The notes below the pieces were generated by a model. That model did no database searches and had not been told where the DNA came from. It worked only from the letters and a program-made list of their open reading frames with translations. A stretch of DNA of 64,000 nucleotides, taken from assembly GCF_963082655.1 (NCBI RefSeq), contig NC_081553.1, forward strand, positions 230,255,754 through 230,319,753, written 5' to 3'. The position numbers and the translations under genes were made by a program. This document shows positions 19,075 to 30,304 of this stretch, piece after piece (the stretch's first letter is position 1; every line of letters begins with the position of its first letter). The DNA comes from Stomoxys calcitrans (Eukaryota; Arthropoda; Insecta; Diptera; Muscidae).

Positions 19075-20460
19075 CAACCCACCACCGAAGGATGAGGGTC
19101 AGAATGAATGCGTGTCATTCAGTTTGCAATGCATCGAAATATCCATTTCCGACCCTATAAAGTATATATATTCTTGATCGTCGTAATTATCTAAGACGAT
19201 CTTGCCATGTCCGTCCGTCTGTTCGTCTTTCCGTCTGTCCGTTGAAATCACGCAACAGTCTCTAAAAATGGAGATATTGAGCTGAAACTTTGCACAGATT
19301 CTCTTTTGTACATAGGCAGGTTAAGTTCGAAGATGGACTATATCGGACTATATCTTGATATTGCCCCCATATAGACCGATCCGCCGATTTTAGGTCTTAG
19401 GTTCATAAAACCCACATTTATTACCCGATTTAGCTGGGACAGTGAGTTGTGTTAGGCCACTCGATATCCTTTTTCAATTTGGTCCTGATCGGTCCAGATA
19501 TAAATATAACTGCTATATAGGCCGATCTCTCGATTTAAGGTTTAGGAGCCATAGAAAGCGCATTTTTTTCCTTAATTCGGGTCAATGAGTTATGTTAGCC
19601 CCTTTGACATCCCTCTTCAATTTGAACCAGATCGGTTCAGATTTGGATATAGCTGCCGTATAGACCGATTTCTCGAGTCTTGGCCCCATAAAAGGCGCAT
19701 TTATTATCCGATTTCGCTAAAATTTGACATATGTAAGGCTTTTCGACATCCGTGTCGTATTTGTTCAGATCGGTCTATATTTGAATGCAAATGCAAATTT
19801 TGCCGATGAACATACCACTAAGGAACAGGAGCTAACTTCTCACATGTCCATGAGTGCAGTCCGATTTAAGTTTAAGTTCAATAATAAGGGGCCTTCTTTT
19901 TGTTAAATTTAGCCGCTATATAGACCGATCTCCAGACTTAAAGTATTGAGGTAATACATTTGTAATTTTCCATTCGATTTGGACGAAATTTGGCACAGTG
20001 AGTTCTGGTAGACCCCTACCTATTTCAGTGAAATGTGGTCCAGATCGGACCATATTTGGATATGGCTGCCCTATAGACCGACCACCCGATCTCCCGAAAT
20101 ATGGTATTAAGGTAATAAAAGATCCATTTACTAGCCGATTTCAATGAAAATTGGCACAGTGAGCGCTGGTAGATCCCTACCCATTCCAGTCAAATGTAGT
20201 CCAGATCAAACCATATTTGAATATAGCTGTCATATAGACCGACCTCCCGATGTAGTGTATTGTTCTTATAAAATGGGCATTTTTTCATCAGATTTCTATG
20301 AAATTTGGCACATTGAGTTATGGTAGACTCCTTCCCATTCGTGTTAAATGATGTGATCCAGTTTGGACAATATTTAGATATAGCTGCCATATAGATCGAT
20401 TTTCCGATATAAAGTATTAAAGACATAAGAGGAGCATTGTTCATACGATTTCGAACTCAC
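19075..20460 (-). mobile_element. B-family element, minus
   Basis: Starts with CCACCACCGAAGGATGAGGG, then ATATCCATTTCCGACCC, TATAAAGTATATATATTC, the core with GATCTTGCCATGTCCGTCC and a short (GTCY)n, then about eight units of 150-170 bp with TATAGACCGAT, TTTAGCTGGG or TTTCAATGAAAATTGGCAC. The opposite palindromic end is missing; the array stops near 20460, just before the (TTTTA)n tract. It is interrupted by a SINE fragment at 19789-19901. Confidence 0.75.
19789..19901 (-). mobile_element. 5'-truncated SINE inside B element
   Basis: Contains only the SINE 3' part: complement of TGAGCTTAAACTTGAATCGG, GTGAGAAGTT and TTCATCGGCAAAATTTGCAT. 5' truncation is usual for LINE-driven retroposition. 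Flanks are B-unit sequence (GATCGGTCTATATTTGAATG and TAGCCGCTATATAGACCGAT). Confidence 0.8.
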
Positions 20461-20562
20461 GCCAAATCAGATGCAGATAGGTTAATAAATACATATATAG
20501 ACCCAAAAGTAATCCCTTCTCCGGATTTGACCCCTAGAAGAATTAGTTTTTGCCGGATTTGG

Positions 20563-20920
20563 ATATTTTATTTTATATCATCTTATTCTTTTTTATTTTA
20601 TTTTATATTATTTTATTTTTTTATTTTATTTTGTTTTAATTTATTTTATTTTATTTTATTTAAGTTTAATTTGTTTCTTCATTTTATTTTATTTTTTTAT
20701 TTTATTTTATTTTACTTTATTTTATTTTATTCTATTTTATTTTATTTTATTTTATTTTATTTTATTTTATTTTATTTTATTTTATTTTATTTTATTTTAT
20801 TTTATTTTATTTTATTTTATTTTATTTTATTTTATTTTATTTTATTTTATTTTATTTTATTTTATTTTATTTTATTTTTTTTATTTTATTTTATTTTATT
20901 TTATTATATTTTATTTTACT
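20563..20920 (+). repeat. (TTTTA)n microsatellite
   Basis: About 360 bp of TTTTA pentamers, almost perfect from about 20743 to 20872 (some 26 units). The 180-codon open frame across it (ILFYFILFYF-type) is a repeat artefact, because five-base units cycle through all frames without a stop here. Confidence 0.95.
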
Positions 20921-21555
20921 TCTATATTTTAAGTTCCCTATATATATATATTTTTTTTTTTGTTATTTTGAATGTTTAAACTTTTTTTTCCAGTTTTCCC
21001 CTATTGTGTTACATTCTCGGACCATGAATGCCTGACTTTGTTGGTATGAGATTGTCGTCCCCTAACATTGTCTTTGTCTTTTTTTTTTTGCTGTTATTGT
21101 TTTATTTAAAAGTGTTGAAGCGTGTGAAAATGTACACAGTTTTCTTTTTTCTCACTTTTATAATTTGCGATTTCACAGTTTTTTCTGTGGTGCACCGTAC
21201 ATGTTTATTATTTTAAATAATTGTGAAAAAAAAAATCAAATTAATTGAATTGCCGGAGACATTGGCTGGTTAAAAATAGAAAATGGATTTAAAATGAGTG
21301 AGCCACAATATAAATGGAAACAATCTTAGCGTGTGAAAAGTGAAAATAATTGCTTCGATTACGTTTAATGAAAGGACAAATGAAAAACGATATCTATAGT
21401 ACGTCGCACAGTAGCCCAAAAGGAAAAAAGGGTAAATAATTCGGTAACTTTTAAACTATGGAACTGAGAATTACAAAATGTTTGAAATATTTGTAAATAA
21501 GGTCATTGGCATTCAGCAACAATTTATTGTCGGCCCAATAGACCCAATATACCGA
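20921..21555. other. Anonymous AT-rich DNA
   Basis: Several T and A runs (21079-21090, 21229-21238) and no recognisable gene. The 62-codon plus frame at 21028-21216 is T-rich and hydrophobic, without motif. Confidence 0.45.
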
Positions 21556-22065
21556 CTGGTCAAAATGCGGTCAGCGTTGCAGTGAAGCGGTTAAAGAACA
21601 ACAAGACAGCAGAAGCCGATACATATACATTAGCTCTTCTGCGCAAGTTGGTCATGAGAAGACGAGGCTATTGCTGAAGGATGTCAGAAAGAGATGGGAA
21701 TCATAGGGCACAAAGAAATACGAGCTCACTTATGCAGAATAGACCCGTCAAGCGATAGTTTGTGTAGGGGATGTGAGAAGATGATGAGACGTTGGAGCAT
21801 TTCCTATGTCATTTTCCAACTTTCACGGCTAACAGACACTGGCACTTAGGTGGGGACTCAATACCCAACAATAACCAACTTAAAGGCGTGATATGGGAAA
21901 CAATTTATAATTTTTCTTATAAGCAAGTAATTCCTGACTTTAATTTTTTTCAAACATGACTTTTAATTATTTAGAGCCCCCAACAAACCATTTACTGGTA
22001 TAAGTGTATGGCTATGGTGGCATGGACGGATTAATATCTGCTCCGTCTTTTCAACCTAACCATAC
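21556..22065 (+). pseudogene. Non-LTR relic: RT scrap plus C-terminus and tail
   Basis: At 21573-21620 the plus strand reads AVKRLKNNKTAEADT, the conserved RT block. It is joined by deletion to the C-terminal region (21640-21900) with LCRGCEKMMRRWSIS, a worn form of the zinc-knuckle LC..C......EHFLCHCPA. The 3' UTR follows (CAACAAACCATTTACTGG, GGCATGGACGGATTAATATC) and ends TTTTCAACCTAACC at 22048-22061. Several stops and frameshifts. Confidence 0.75.
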
Positions 22066-22184
22066 CTTACATCACAGAACAATACAAGACAGCTAGTATG
22101 GACAGGAAACGAAACTAACGCATAAGTCAAGAAGAAAAACTCATCGTCGATAGAATGATCCAATCAATTCATGCTTCTACAAAA

Positions 22185-22500
22185 CTACAGCATGACAAGA
22201 GAGCTAAGAGACTGTAAGGAATCCAGACTCGGAAAGAGGTGTTCACCCATTATCCTATGTCGTCTACTGCCATTTGCTGGGCAGTGACACAATAGCTGCT
22301 CAACCTTCTCCAACACCTCCTCATCATAGCACATCATGCAGAAGTCTTCTTCTCCCTGTGCAAAGCGCAATGTCAAAGACCTGACGTTCCAATGACCAGT
22401 CAGGCCTCCTATTAGCAGTCCCATGTCATGCTCTCTCAGCCCCAGGATAAGCGACGTCCTGTTTCGCGAAAGACTCAGCCACAGGGCCTTTGACAACTTA
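22185..22500 (-). pseudogene. Non-LTR C-terminal zinc-knuckle fragment
   Basis: A minus-strand frame of about 103 codons. It has WLSLSRNRTSLILGLREHDM, GLLIGGLTGHWNV and the cysteine-histidine cluster C-x2-C...EKVEQLLCHCPA (CMMCYDEEVLEKVEQLLCHC). This is the C-terminal segment of an RNase-H-type non-LTR element (LTGH...C..C...E...H..C.CP pattern), but a different family from the CCTAA-tailed one. The expected histidine is Q here (EQLLCHC for EHLLCHC). The upstream polyprotein is missing. Confidence 0.75.
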
Positions 22501-22530
22501 TAACCTACAGCAGCAACCTACACCTTATTA

Positions 22531-22785
22531 CATAGCAAGTAGGGATGTGTACGTGAGTGATTTTTCACTCACGCAGGACTTTTTTGTGTCGACTCACGTT
22601 TACGCACTTTCACGAGACAAAAATTATACTCACGCACAACTCATTGATTCCATAGCAAGGCGGGATGTGTACGTGAGTGATTTTCCACTCACGCACGCTC
22701 ACGCAGGACTTTTTTATGTTGACTCACGTTTACGCACGTTCACGAGACAAAAATTATATTCATACAACTCACGAAAAAACACGAT
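22531..22785 (+). repeat. Tandem 120-bp duplication rich in TCACG
   Basis: Two units begin CATAGCAAGTAGGGATGTGT (22531) and CATAGCAAGGCGGGATGTGT (22651). Each has an inverted repeat CGTGAGTGA / TCACTCACG with a 4-5-base loop, then ACTCACGTTTACGCAC and TTCACGAGACAAAAATTATA. Dense TCACG repeats suggest an end of a DNA transposon or a satellite unit, but no TSD or coding sequence supports either. Confidence 0.7.
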
Positions 22786-23434
22786 GAGATACATGCGAAT
22801 CGCGTTTGAAAAAATATTTTTCTATGAAGTGAAAATCTTTTTTTTGCAAAAGTTGGCGAAAAAGTAGTACTCGGCTTATAGTGAGGAAAATGGTAAACAA
22901 AAAATTATATAAGCAACACTTAAAACCATTATAGCCAGCTTTGCCGGCATCAGTTTTGTTTGTTTTATTAGTTTAAATGGATATTTTTTTTATTTATTGT
23001 CATTCAACGCCTCTCTCGGGGCACTTCTCCTTGCCCTAAAAGTTGGCACTGCCGCGGTACCCCACAAATTCTCGATCATTCTGCGAAGGGCACAGTTGTC
23101 GAGAGCTTTGTGCAACACCAGACAACTATAGATGGAAATAGGCCCAACGTCCGCCGTAAACATCCTGTGCAATGTCCCCTGCCTTAGTCCTCAATCCTTC
23201 GGATCAAGTTGCGACAGGAGTAGAATCCATTCACTCCCTTTTTGATCTTTTCTTCTATGTTTCTCCTCCAACTACCACAACATGTACAGATTTTCGTAGG
23301 AATTGGACGTGGGTCACTTTCTGTAAACTCGACATCCATGTCACTCTTCGAATGTGAATCTAGTACTACATCTACATGCGCAGGTATTCGAGAAAATCAT
23401 TATGTCCTGGGATCATCAACGTTTAACATTTGTA
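22786..23434. other. Anonymous DNA
   Basis: Short frames on both strands (22990-23172 minus; 23172-23484 plus) without recognisable domains. No repeat family seen. Confidence 0.4.
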
Positions 23435-23636
23435 TAGGGGCAAACTTTTCATATATCGATGACTGCAGTTCGGTTCAAGTTTAATTTTTACACGACATAG
23501 TACCTCACAAATGTCGCCAGCATTAGGAGGCGAAACCACCGCTGAAAAAAAATGTTTTAATGGTCCCGCCAGGAATCGAACCCAGGTGTTCAAAGACATA
23601 GGCGGATATGCTTACCTCTACGCTACAGTGGCCTCC
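23435..23636 (-). mobile_element. SINE with internal deletion
   Basis: Minus copy with AGGGGCAAACTTTTCATATA at the 3' side, box B complement AATCGAACCCAGG at about 23576 and CCTCTACGCTACAGTGGCCT at the head (23617-23636). About 75 bp between TTCAAGTTTAA and TTTTTACACGACATAG are missing. Confidence 0.87.
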
Positions 23637-23809
23637 AATGGACATCGATAGTCAGGTTAGGTTTTTTGGATATCGTTGCAACGAGTTAAAGGGGTTGCAG
23701 GAGTACCACAATTTGACAGTAAAATGGTCACCTGACCATAAACAGAAACGCCAAAGCGAACTTTATTTCGTGATTTGAAGCAAACCCTTTCTGGTGTCAG
23801 TAACAGACA

Positions 23810-25560
23810 AATATTAGTAGGAATCATAATTTCACCAGGCTTCTAAGTTGTACTGAGAAGGCTCACAGATGTTGGGCACTATGTAGGCTCGAAATGGAGT
23901 CTGAATCCGAGGATAGTCCACTGGCTCTACAGGAGCGTGATTAGACCAATACTAACTAACGCCTCAGTAGTTTGGGAGAAGAAGTGCAACATAAGGACCA
24001 TACAACAGGTTGAGACAACATGTTATGTTGGCATAGGCGGAGCGATGAGGACCACGCTCGTTAGGGCACTGGAGATTATTCTAGATATCCGACCCATTGA
24101 CATACAGATTAAATGTGAGGCAGCCACGACGGCTATGAGACTTAAGGCGATGGGAGAAGGGATTGAAGATGGGGGCATGGCGGTATAGTGGAGGCGACAG
24201 TAGGAAACCTGGAAGGAAGGAAGAAGGTTTCCAATCGGATACCTGAGCTGCATCTTGAAGTCGAGTTCGAGGCACTGCTGCCTTCGACACAGTCTTGGAT
24301 TGACGGAAGCCTACTATTACCATCTCAAAGACAATCTTACACGGATGGATCAAAGCTTGAGAACAGTGTGGGCCTGGGGGTCTACATTGAGACTTAGGGC
24401 GATGGGAGAATTGAGGATGGGAGCAGATCATACCATCGCTAAATAATCGAGGCGACGATAGGAAACCTGGAAGGAAGGGAAGAGGTTTTCGATCGGATAC
24501 CTGAGATGAACCTTGAAGTCGAGTACGAGGCACTGCCGCCATGGGCATAGTCTTGGATTGACGGAGGCCTAGTATTACCATCTGGAAGATCATGTTACAC
24601 GGATGAAGATCAAAACTAGAGGACAGAGTGGGCCTGGGGGTCTACATTGAGAACCCAGGGCTTGCGATCTGTTTTAGACTGCCTGACCATAATATGGTCC
24701 TGTAGGCGGAGATCCGGCCGATCACGTAATGCGTGAAGTAGTGTGGAGCTAACGCGAGGACGTCGAGTGTGAACATCTTTACCGACAGTAAAATTGCCAT
24801 AAGGGCAATAACAACCAGAAGGGTAAGGTCACTAGCAGTCTTACAGTGTTAGAAGGGAATTAACGCCTTCTCTGAGGATGGCACAATCCGCATCATTTGG
24901 GTGCCGGGCCATAGCGGAGTAAGGGGAAATGAAAGAGCAGACGATTTGGCCGTAAAAGCCAGAGGACTGCTGTCATTAAACTTGGTTAACCCGAAACCTT
25001 TCGGGTCGACGCAGTTTGAGTTAAGGGAGTGGGCGACGAATATGCATGCAATATTGTGGAACAGCGAAACGGTCGGTAGGACGGCGAAAATTCTATGGGG
25101 GGTTCCAGATTCTGAGACGACGAGGCTATTAATGAAGGGAACTAAGAAGGAGGTCAGTATAGCTATTGGTATCATAACGGGACATATAGAACTACGAGCT
25201 CACTTATGTAAAATCGGTGCGACAAGTGATGGCATGTGTGGGGTATGCGGGTAAGATAATGAGATGTTGGAGCATTTCCTTTGTCATTGCCCGGCTTTTG
25301 CGTCTAATACATACCGGCACTTAGGTGGAGACACAATCCCAGACATGAACCAACTTAGGAGAGTGGTATTGAAAACAATTAAGGATTTTGTAAGTAGCAC
25401 GGAATTCCTAACTTAAAATTGTTTCTCATAAGAGGTTATTTTATAGTTTTTAGAGCGCACAACAAGCCGATTACTGGCTTAGGTATATGTCCATAGTGGC
25501 AAAGGGCGGATTAATAACTGCACCCTCTTTTCAACATAACCCAACCTAACTTTAGTTGTA
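23810..25560 (+). pseudogene. Longest RNase-H non-LTR relic
   Basis: Parts appear in the right order but not one frame. The RT C-terminal thumb is at 23830-24110 (VIRPILTNASVVWEKKCNIR, GIGGAMRTTLVRALEIILDI). RNase H follows (GLGVYIE near 24370 and 24640; CFRLPDHN; then WVPGHSGVRGNERADDLAVK at 24899-24958). The C-terminus is LKTIKDFVSSTEFLT with C-x2-C...EHFLCHCPAF (25240-25290). The UTR ends GCACCCTCTTTTCAACATAA. The region from 24130 contains a duplication. RNase H indicates an I/LOA/R1-like clade; which one is undetermined. Confidence 0.85.
24115..24625 (+). repeat. About 255-bp duplication inside retroelement
   Basis: AGGCGACAGTAGGAAACCTG (24189) recurs as AGGCGACGATAGGAAACCTG (24451); GAAGTCGAGTTCGAGGCACT recurs as GAAGTCGAGTACGAGGCACT; TACACGGATGGATCAAAGCT recurs as TACACGGATGAAGATCAAAA. 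The duplicate spans the connector between RT and RNase H and the first RNase H residues. It destroys the reading frame. Confidence 0.8.
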
Positions 25561-26756
25561 CGCTGATGGCCCATCATCTTGAAGAGAAGAGGATTACTCA
25601 TTTTTAGATACCTGGAATCATATACCTGGAATCATAAAATTAATGAAACACAACGGCTTATTCTTTGCCCTTAGCAGTAAGCAAGTTGATGTCTCGATAT
25701 CATACTCCCCCAAACTAATCTTACCTTCTTCACAAATTTAAAGCCAAGTGGTGGAAGTTAGCTGCCCCCAAGTTGTGAACAGATGACTTCTCTAAGAAAC
25801 CAAAGAAAAATGTCATTATCATTAGTTCCCACCTCCATTCATTTTATAAAAAGAAAAACAGCTCTACGAAAATAAGTAGCATACATTCAAATCATTTTAC
25901 TGGCTGAGTTTGTAACTGATGAATGATAATGATGTTGCCATTTTTCAACTTGTTCATTGTTATTTGGATTTTCGCAAATGTTGAAGGAGGAGGCCAAGGA
26001 AGAGACATGTCACGGGCACAACCCAAAGGCATAGGCAAACGTATGCTCTACTCCGCCCTAAAAACCAAGCGAATACATTAAAAGACCAACTATGTTCTAG
26101 GCAAGGAAAGTAGGGTCGAATAGCATTAACCATCATACACTTGGCCTTTGCAAAAAGAAAAAAAACAACCAAGAAAAATTTAACTTTTCTCATAAAATAC
26201 CCTTTAAGAGGATTTCATTGTAGCTAACTTAGAAACAAAACCCAGAATTTGTGTTGTTAAGGTCTGAATTGGTTGTTTGGTCGGCCAATCTATTGCCATC
26301 TCAACCTCGCCACAAATAAACAGCTGCCAGAGTAGGCAGATGCTTTGGCTAAAAGCAACAGCAACAGAGTAACAACAAAAGCTATAAAAATAAAAATCAA
26401 TTTTATAACATAAAATCTCATCATTCTCATTATCTTGCCCTTGTTGGTGCAGCAGGCAAATCTACATTTGCCATACGTTTTGCTCTCACTCCTTTCGCCT
26501 TCTTGAGTTTATCTAAAAGCCTTTTGGTAGCCTGCCTGCCTGTATGCCTTCCTCAAAGTCAAACCAAAAGGACAAACCTTGTCTTTCGCTCACTTTGTTT
26601 TCTGACTTAACCTTTTTATGGTTAGACCAGTGACATGAAAATATTCTAATTTTTGTATGGGTCACTCCATAAAAAATTTAAATAAAATGAAAATGTTGTA
26701 CATGGTAGAACAAGAAATGAATTTTTCCAACAAAATCAAATAAAAATCATTAGAGT
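25561..26756. other. Anonymous single-copy DNA
   Basis: About 1.2 kb without gene or repeat matches inside the window. Rich in short CAACAG and CTGCCTGCCTG runs. Could be intronic or intergenic; the sequence does not decide. Confidence 0.45.
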
Positions 26757-26865
26757 GTTAAATAGTTCAGCTGGTAAACCATCGGCTCCTGCTGCCTTGC
26801 TGCTATTCAGCCATTACACTGTAACTGCTACGCTGAACGCATTTTAACATTGTCAGGGAATTGTT
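26757..26865 (-). pseudogene. Non-LTR reverse transcriptase fragment
   Basis: The minus strand reads NSSKAAGADGLPAELFNT, an excellent match to the conserved RT block of RTE/CR1-like non-LTR elements (LKNNKAAGADGLPAELFK), preceded by worn GCGTTCAGCGTAGCAGTTAC. The same upstream bases precede the fragment at 21556 (GCGGTCAGCGTTGCAGTGAA), so both come from one element. Confidence 0.72.
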
Positions 26866-27708
26866 CCGAAAGCCCCATATATAATTGCTATAATGCGTGT
26901 ATGTTCGTTTAGTCTGTGGGGGAGATAGTTTGGTAATATCCTTTATTTTCTTGGCAGGATTTGCAACAGCTTCCTTGGAATTTCCGTTTTTCTAGGCATT
27001 TCATTTCATCTCATCTCTCTCATTTGTTTCTCTTTCTTTTATGGTCATGTTTGCTTTTGTTTCATAGTATTAGCAAAATGTTATTCTCCAAGGGTGGCCA
27101 GACGTTTCGGTATGTGTGTGGTGGGGGGGTTTCCCTGCATTTGTATGAGTGTGTGTTTGAGCATTTGAGTGACTGCGATTGCTTTTTGTTGTGCGAAACT
27201 TTTATGTTTGCTGTTGATTTTATAGCTTTTAACCCGAAGCTGTGACATTTGTGCGGCAGCATGAAATTTTCCAAGCTTAAACAGGAGGGAGGGCTGTGGC
27301 TGTTGCTGCTGCCACTGCTACCTCGTCTTAGCATCTGTCGCTCATTTGTCGCTATGGCGTTGGCGCTTGACAAGCAACTTGAATTTTTTTTCTCAACTTG
27401 TCTTTCATTAAATTTGTCATGATTTCCCATTTCTTTTGTATTCACTCGTTGTCCAATGGGGGGGGGGTGATGTTCTGTGGCATTTTCTTTTTTCTTGAAA
27501 TGTAAAAAAGAAATCCTTTTTTGAAATCCGCTTCAAGATAAATGCTCATGACATTGGATATGACGCCTGAAAATTGTTGCCTACCTAAAGGCATACCCGG
27601 TCTTATTATCCTTGATTTTGCAACAGTCCCTTTAGCAGCTTTTTGTTGTTGTTCTTCTTCTTGTTAAAAGCCAAACTCTTTGTCCACTTAGACAGGGGTT
27701 GTAATTAA
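26866..27708. other. Anonymous single-copy DNA
   Basis: Contains a G9 run at 27458-27467 and a GTGTGTGGTGGGGGGG stretch near 27115. Two opposed frames at 26961-27245 (+) and 27062-27445 (-) show no known domain. Confidence 0.45.
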
Positions 27709-28270
27709 TTTTATAGAAAATTTGATGAACATCGAATTTTTATAGAAAATTTGATGAACATCGAATTTTTATAGAAAATTTGATGAACATCGAATTTTTA
27801 TAGAAAATTTTAATGAACATCGAATTTTTATAGAAAATTTGATGAACATCGAATTTTTATAGAAAATTTGATGAACATCGAATTTTTATAGAAAATTTGA
27901 TGAACATCGAATTTTTATAGAAAATTTGATGAACATCGAATTTTCATAGAAAATTTTATGAACATCGAATTTTCATAGAAAATTTTATGAACATCGAATT
28001 TTCATAGAAAATTTTATGAACATCGAATTTTCATAGAAAATTTGATGAACATCGAATTTTTATAGAAATTTTAATGAACATCGAATTTTCATAGAAAATT
28101 TGATGAACATCGAATTTTCATAGAAAATTTGATCAACATCGAATTTTTATAGAAAATTTTATAAACATCGAATTTTCATAGAAAATTTGATCAACATCGA
28201 ATTTTCATAGAAAATTTGATGAACATTGAATTTTCATAGAAAATTTGATCAACATTGAATTTTCATAGAT
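27709..28270 (+). repeat. 29-bp minisatellite, about 19 copies
   Basis: Unit GATGAACATCGAATTTTTAT plus AGAAAATTT (29 bp). Two variants are distributed in blocks: the left half carries ATTTTTATAG, while units from about 27940 mostly carry ATTTTCATAG, and GATCAACATC appears only from about 28132 on. That pattern means local spread of new variants by unequal exchange. No conserved frame, so non-coding. Confidence 0.95.
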
Positions 28271-28292
28271 TTCTGATACGCCATGTAATGAA

Positions 28293-30304
28293 AATGAAAA
28301 TGAAAACATCTACCAGATCATGTAGAGGGATGGATCAAAGCTAGAGGACAGAGTGGGCCTAGGGTCCACATTGAGAACCCATGGACTGAGATCTATATTA
28401 GACTGCCTGACCATAATACGGTCCTGCAGGCGGAGATCCGGACGATCACGCGATGCGTGAGGTGGTGTGGTGTTAACAGAAGGACGTCGAGTATGAACAA
28501 CTTTGCGGACAGTAAACTGTCCTGTAAACTGTAAACTATTAGAAGGAGATTAACGCTTTCTCTGAGGATGACACGATCCGCATCGTTTGGGTGCCGGGCT
28601 ATAGCGGAGTAACTGGAAATGAGAAAGCAGACAATTTGGCAGTGAAGGCCAGAGAACTGCCGTCAATAAACTTGGTTAAACCGTAGCCTTTCGGCTGTAG
28701 GGCGTGGGCGACGAATGCGCATGTAACCCTGTGGAACAACGAAACGGTTGGTAGGACGGCGAAATTCCTATGGGGATTAGGGGCGTGTCATGGACAACAA
28801 TTAAGGATTTTTTAAGTAGCGCGGAATTCCTAACTTAGATTTTCATTTTCGAGGTTACTTTTTATACCCTCCACCATAGGATGGGGGTATACTTATTTTG
28901 TCATTCTGTTTGTAACTCCTCGAAATATTCGTCTCAGACCCCATAAAGTATATATATTCTTGATCGTCATGACATTTTAAGTCGAACTAGCCATGTCCGT
29001 ATGTCTGTCCGTCCGTCTGTCTGTCCGTCCGTCCGTCTGCCTGTCAAAAGCTCGCTAACTTTCGAAGGAGTAAAGCTAGCCGCTTGAAATTTTGCACAAA
29101 TACTTCTTATTAGTGTAGGTTGGTTGGGATTGTAAATGGGCTATATCGGTACACGTTTTGATATAGCTGCTATATAAACCGATCTGGGATCTTGACTTCT
29201 TGAGCCGCTAGAGGGCACAATTCTTATCTGATTTGGCTGAAATTTTACATGAGGTGTTTTATTATGACTTCCAGTAACTGTGCTGAGTATGGTTGAAATC
29301 GGTCCATAACCTGATATAGCTGCCATATAAACCTATCTGGGGTCTTGACTTCTTGAGCCTCTACAGGAAGCAATTCCTATCCGATTTGCCTGAAATTTTG
29401 AACGACGTGTTTTATTATGACTTCCAACCACTGTGCTGAGTATGGTTGGAATCGGTTCTTAACCTGATATGGCTGCCATATAAACCGATCTGGGGTCTTG
29501 ACTTCTTGAGCCACTAGAGGACGCAATTCTTATCCGATTTGGCTGAAATTTTGCATGAGGTGTTTTGTTATGACTTTAAACAACTGTGCTGAGAATCTGA
29601 TCTGGGGTCTTGACTTCTTGAGCCACTAGAGGGCGCAATTATTATCCGATTTGGCGGAAATTTTGCATGAGGTGTGTTGTTATGACTTTCAACAACTGTG
29701 CTGAGTATGGTTCAAATCGGTACATAATTTGATATAGCTGCCATATAAACCGATCTGGGGTCTTGACTTCTTGAGCCACTAAAGGGCGCAAGTATTATCC
29801 GATTTGGCTGAAATTTTGAACAATGGCTTCTCTCATGACCTTTAACATACGTATCGAATATGGCATGAATCGGTTTATAGCCTAATACAGCTCCCCTATA
29901 AACCGATCGCCATATTTTAATTCTTCAGCGCCTAAAGTACGCAATTCTTACAAGATTTGGCTGAAATTTTACACAATGAATTTTACTATGGTCTCCAATA
30001 TTTAGTTCAATTATGGTCTGAAATGAACCATAACTTGATATTGTTCCAATAACATAGCAATTCTTTTCCTTTATCCTTTGTTTGACTAAAAAGAGATACC
30101 GTGGCAAGAGCTCGATAAATGCGATCCATGGTGGAGGGTATATAAGATTCGGCCCGGCCGAACTTAGCACGCTTTGACTGGTTTAGTACTTAGAGCGCAC
30201 AACAAGCCGATTACTGGCTTAGTTGTATATCCATAGTGGCATGGGACGGATTAATATCCACACGCACTTTTCAACCTAACCTTAACTAACCTAACCTAAC
30301 CTAA
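28293..30304 (+). pseudogene. RNase-H non-LTR copy split by A element
   Basis: The 5' truncated left part (28293-28860) holds RNase H pieces (DRVGLGSTLRTHGLRSILDC in broken frames; IRIVWVPGYSGVTGNEKADN with the RNase H His altered to Y) and FLSSAEFLT at the C-terminus. The 3' UTR resumes at about 30183 (TTAGAGCGCACAACAAGCCG) after an A-family insertion and ends in CCTAA repeats at 30283-30304. Order of events: retroposon first, A element later. Confidence 0.85.
28861..30182 (-). mobile_element. Complete A-family element, 1.3 kb
   Basis: Complete reference copy. Left end TTTATACCCTCCACCATAGG, then ACCCCATAAAGTATATATAT, core TTCTTGATCGTCATGACATT and CGAACTAGCCATGTCCGTAT, (GTCY)n at 29000-29045, GCTCGCTAACTTTCGAAGG, then about six units of 150-165 bp. 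The right end is GATCCATGGTGGAGGGTATA, TTCGGCCCGGCCGAACTTAG, CACGCTTTGACTGGTTT. Its host is a non-LTR 3' UTR, so both edges are fixed. No long target duplication is visible; the break lies in a T-run. Confidence 0.85.

Noticed and set aside
20437..20979. 180-codon hydrophobic frame (FYFIL-type)
   Set aside because: Reading of (TTTTA)n; not a membrane protein.
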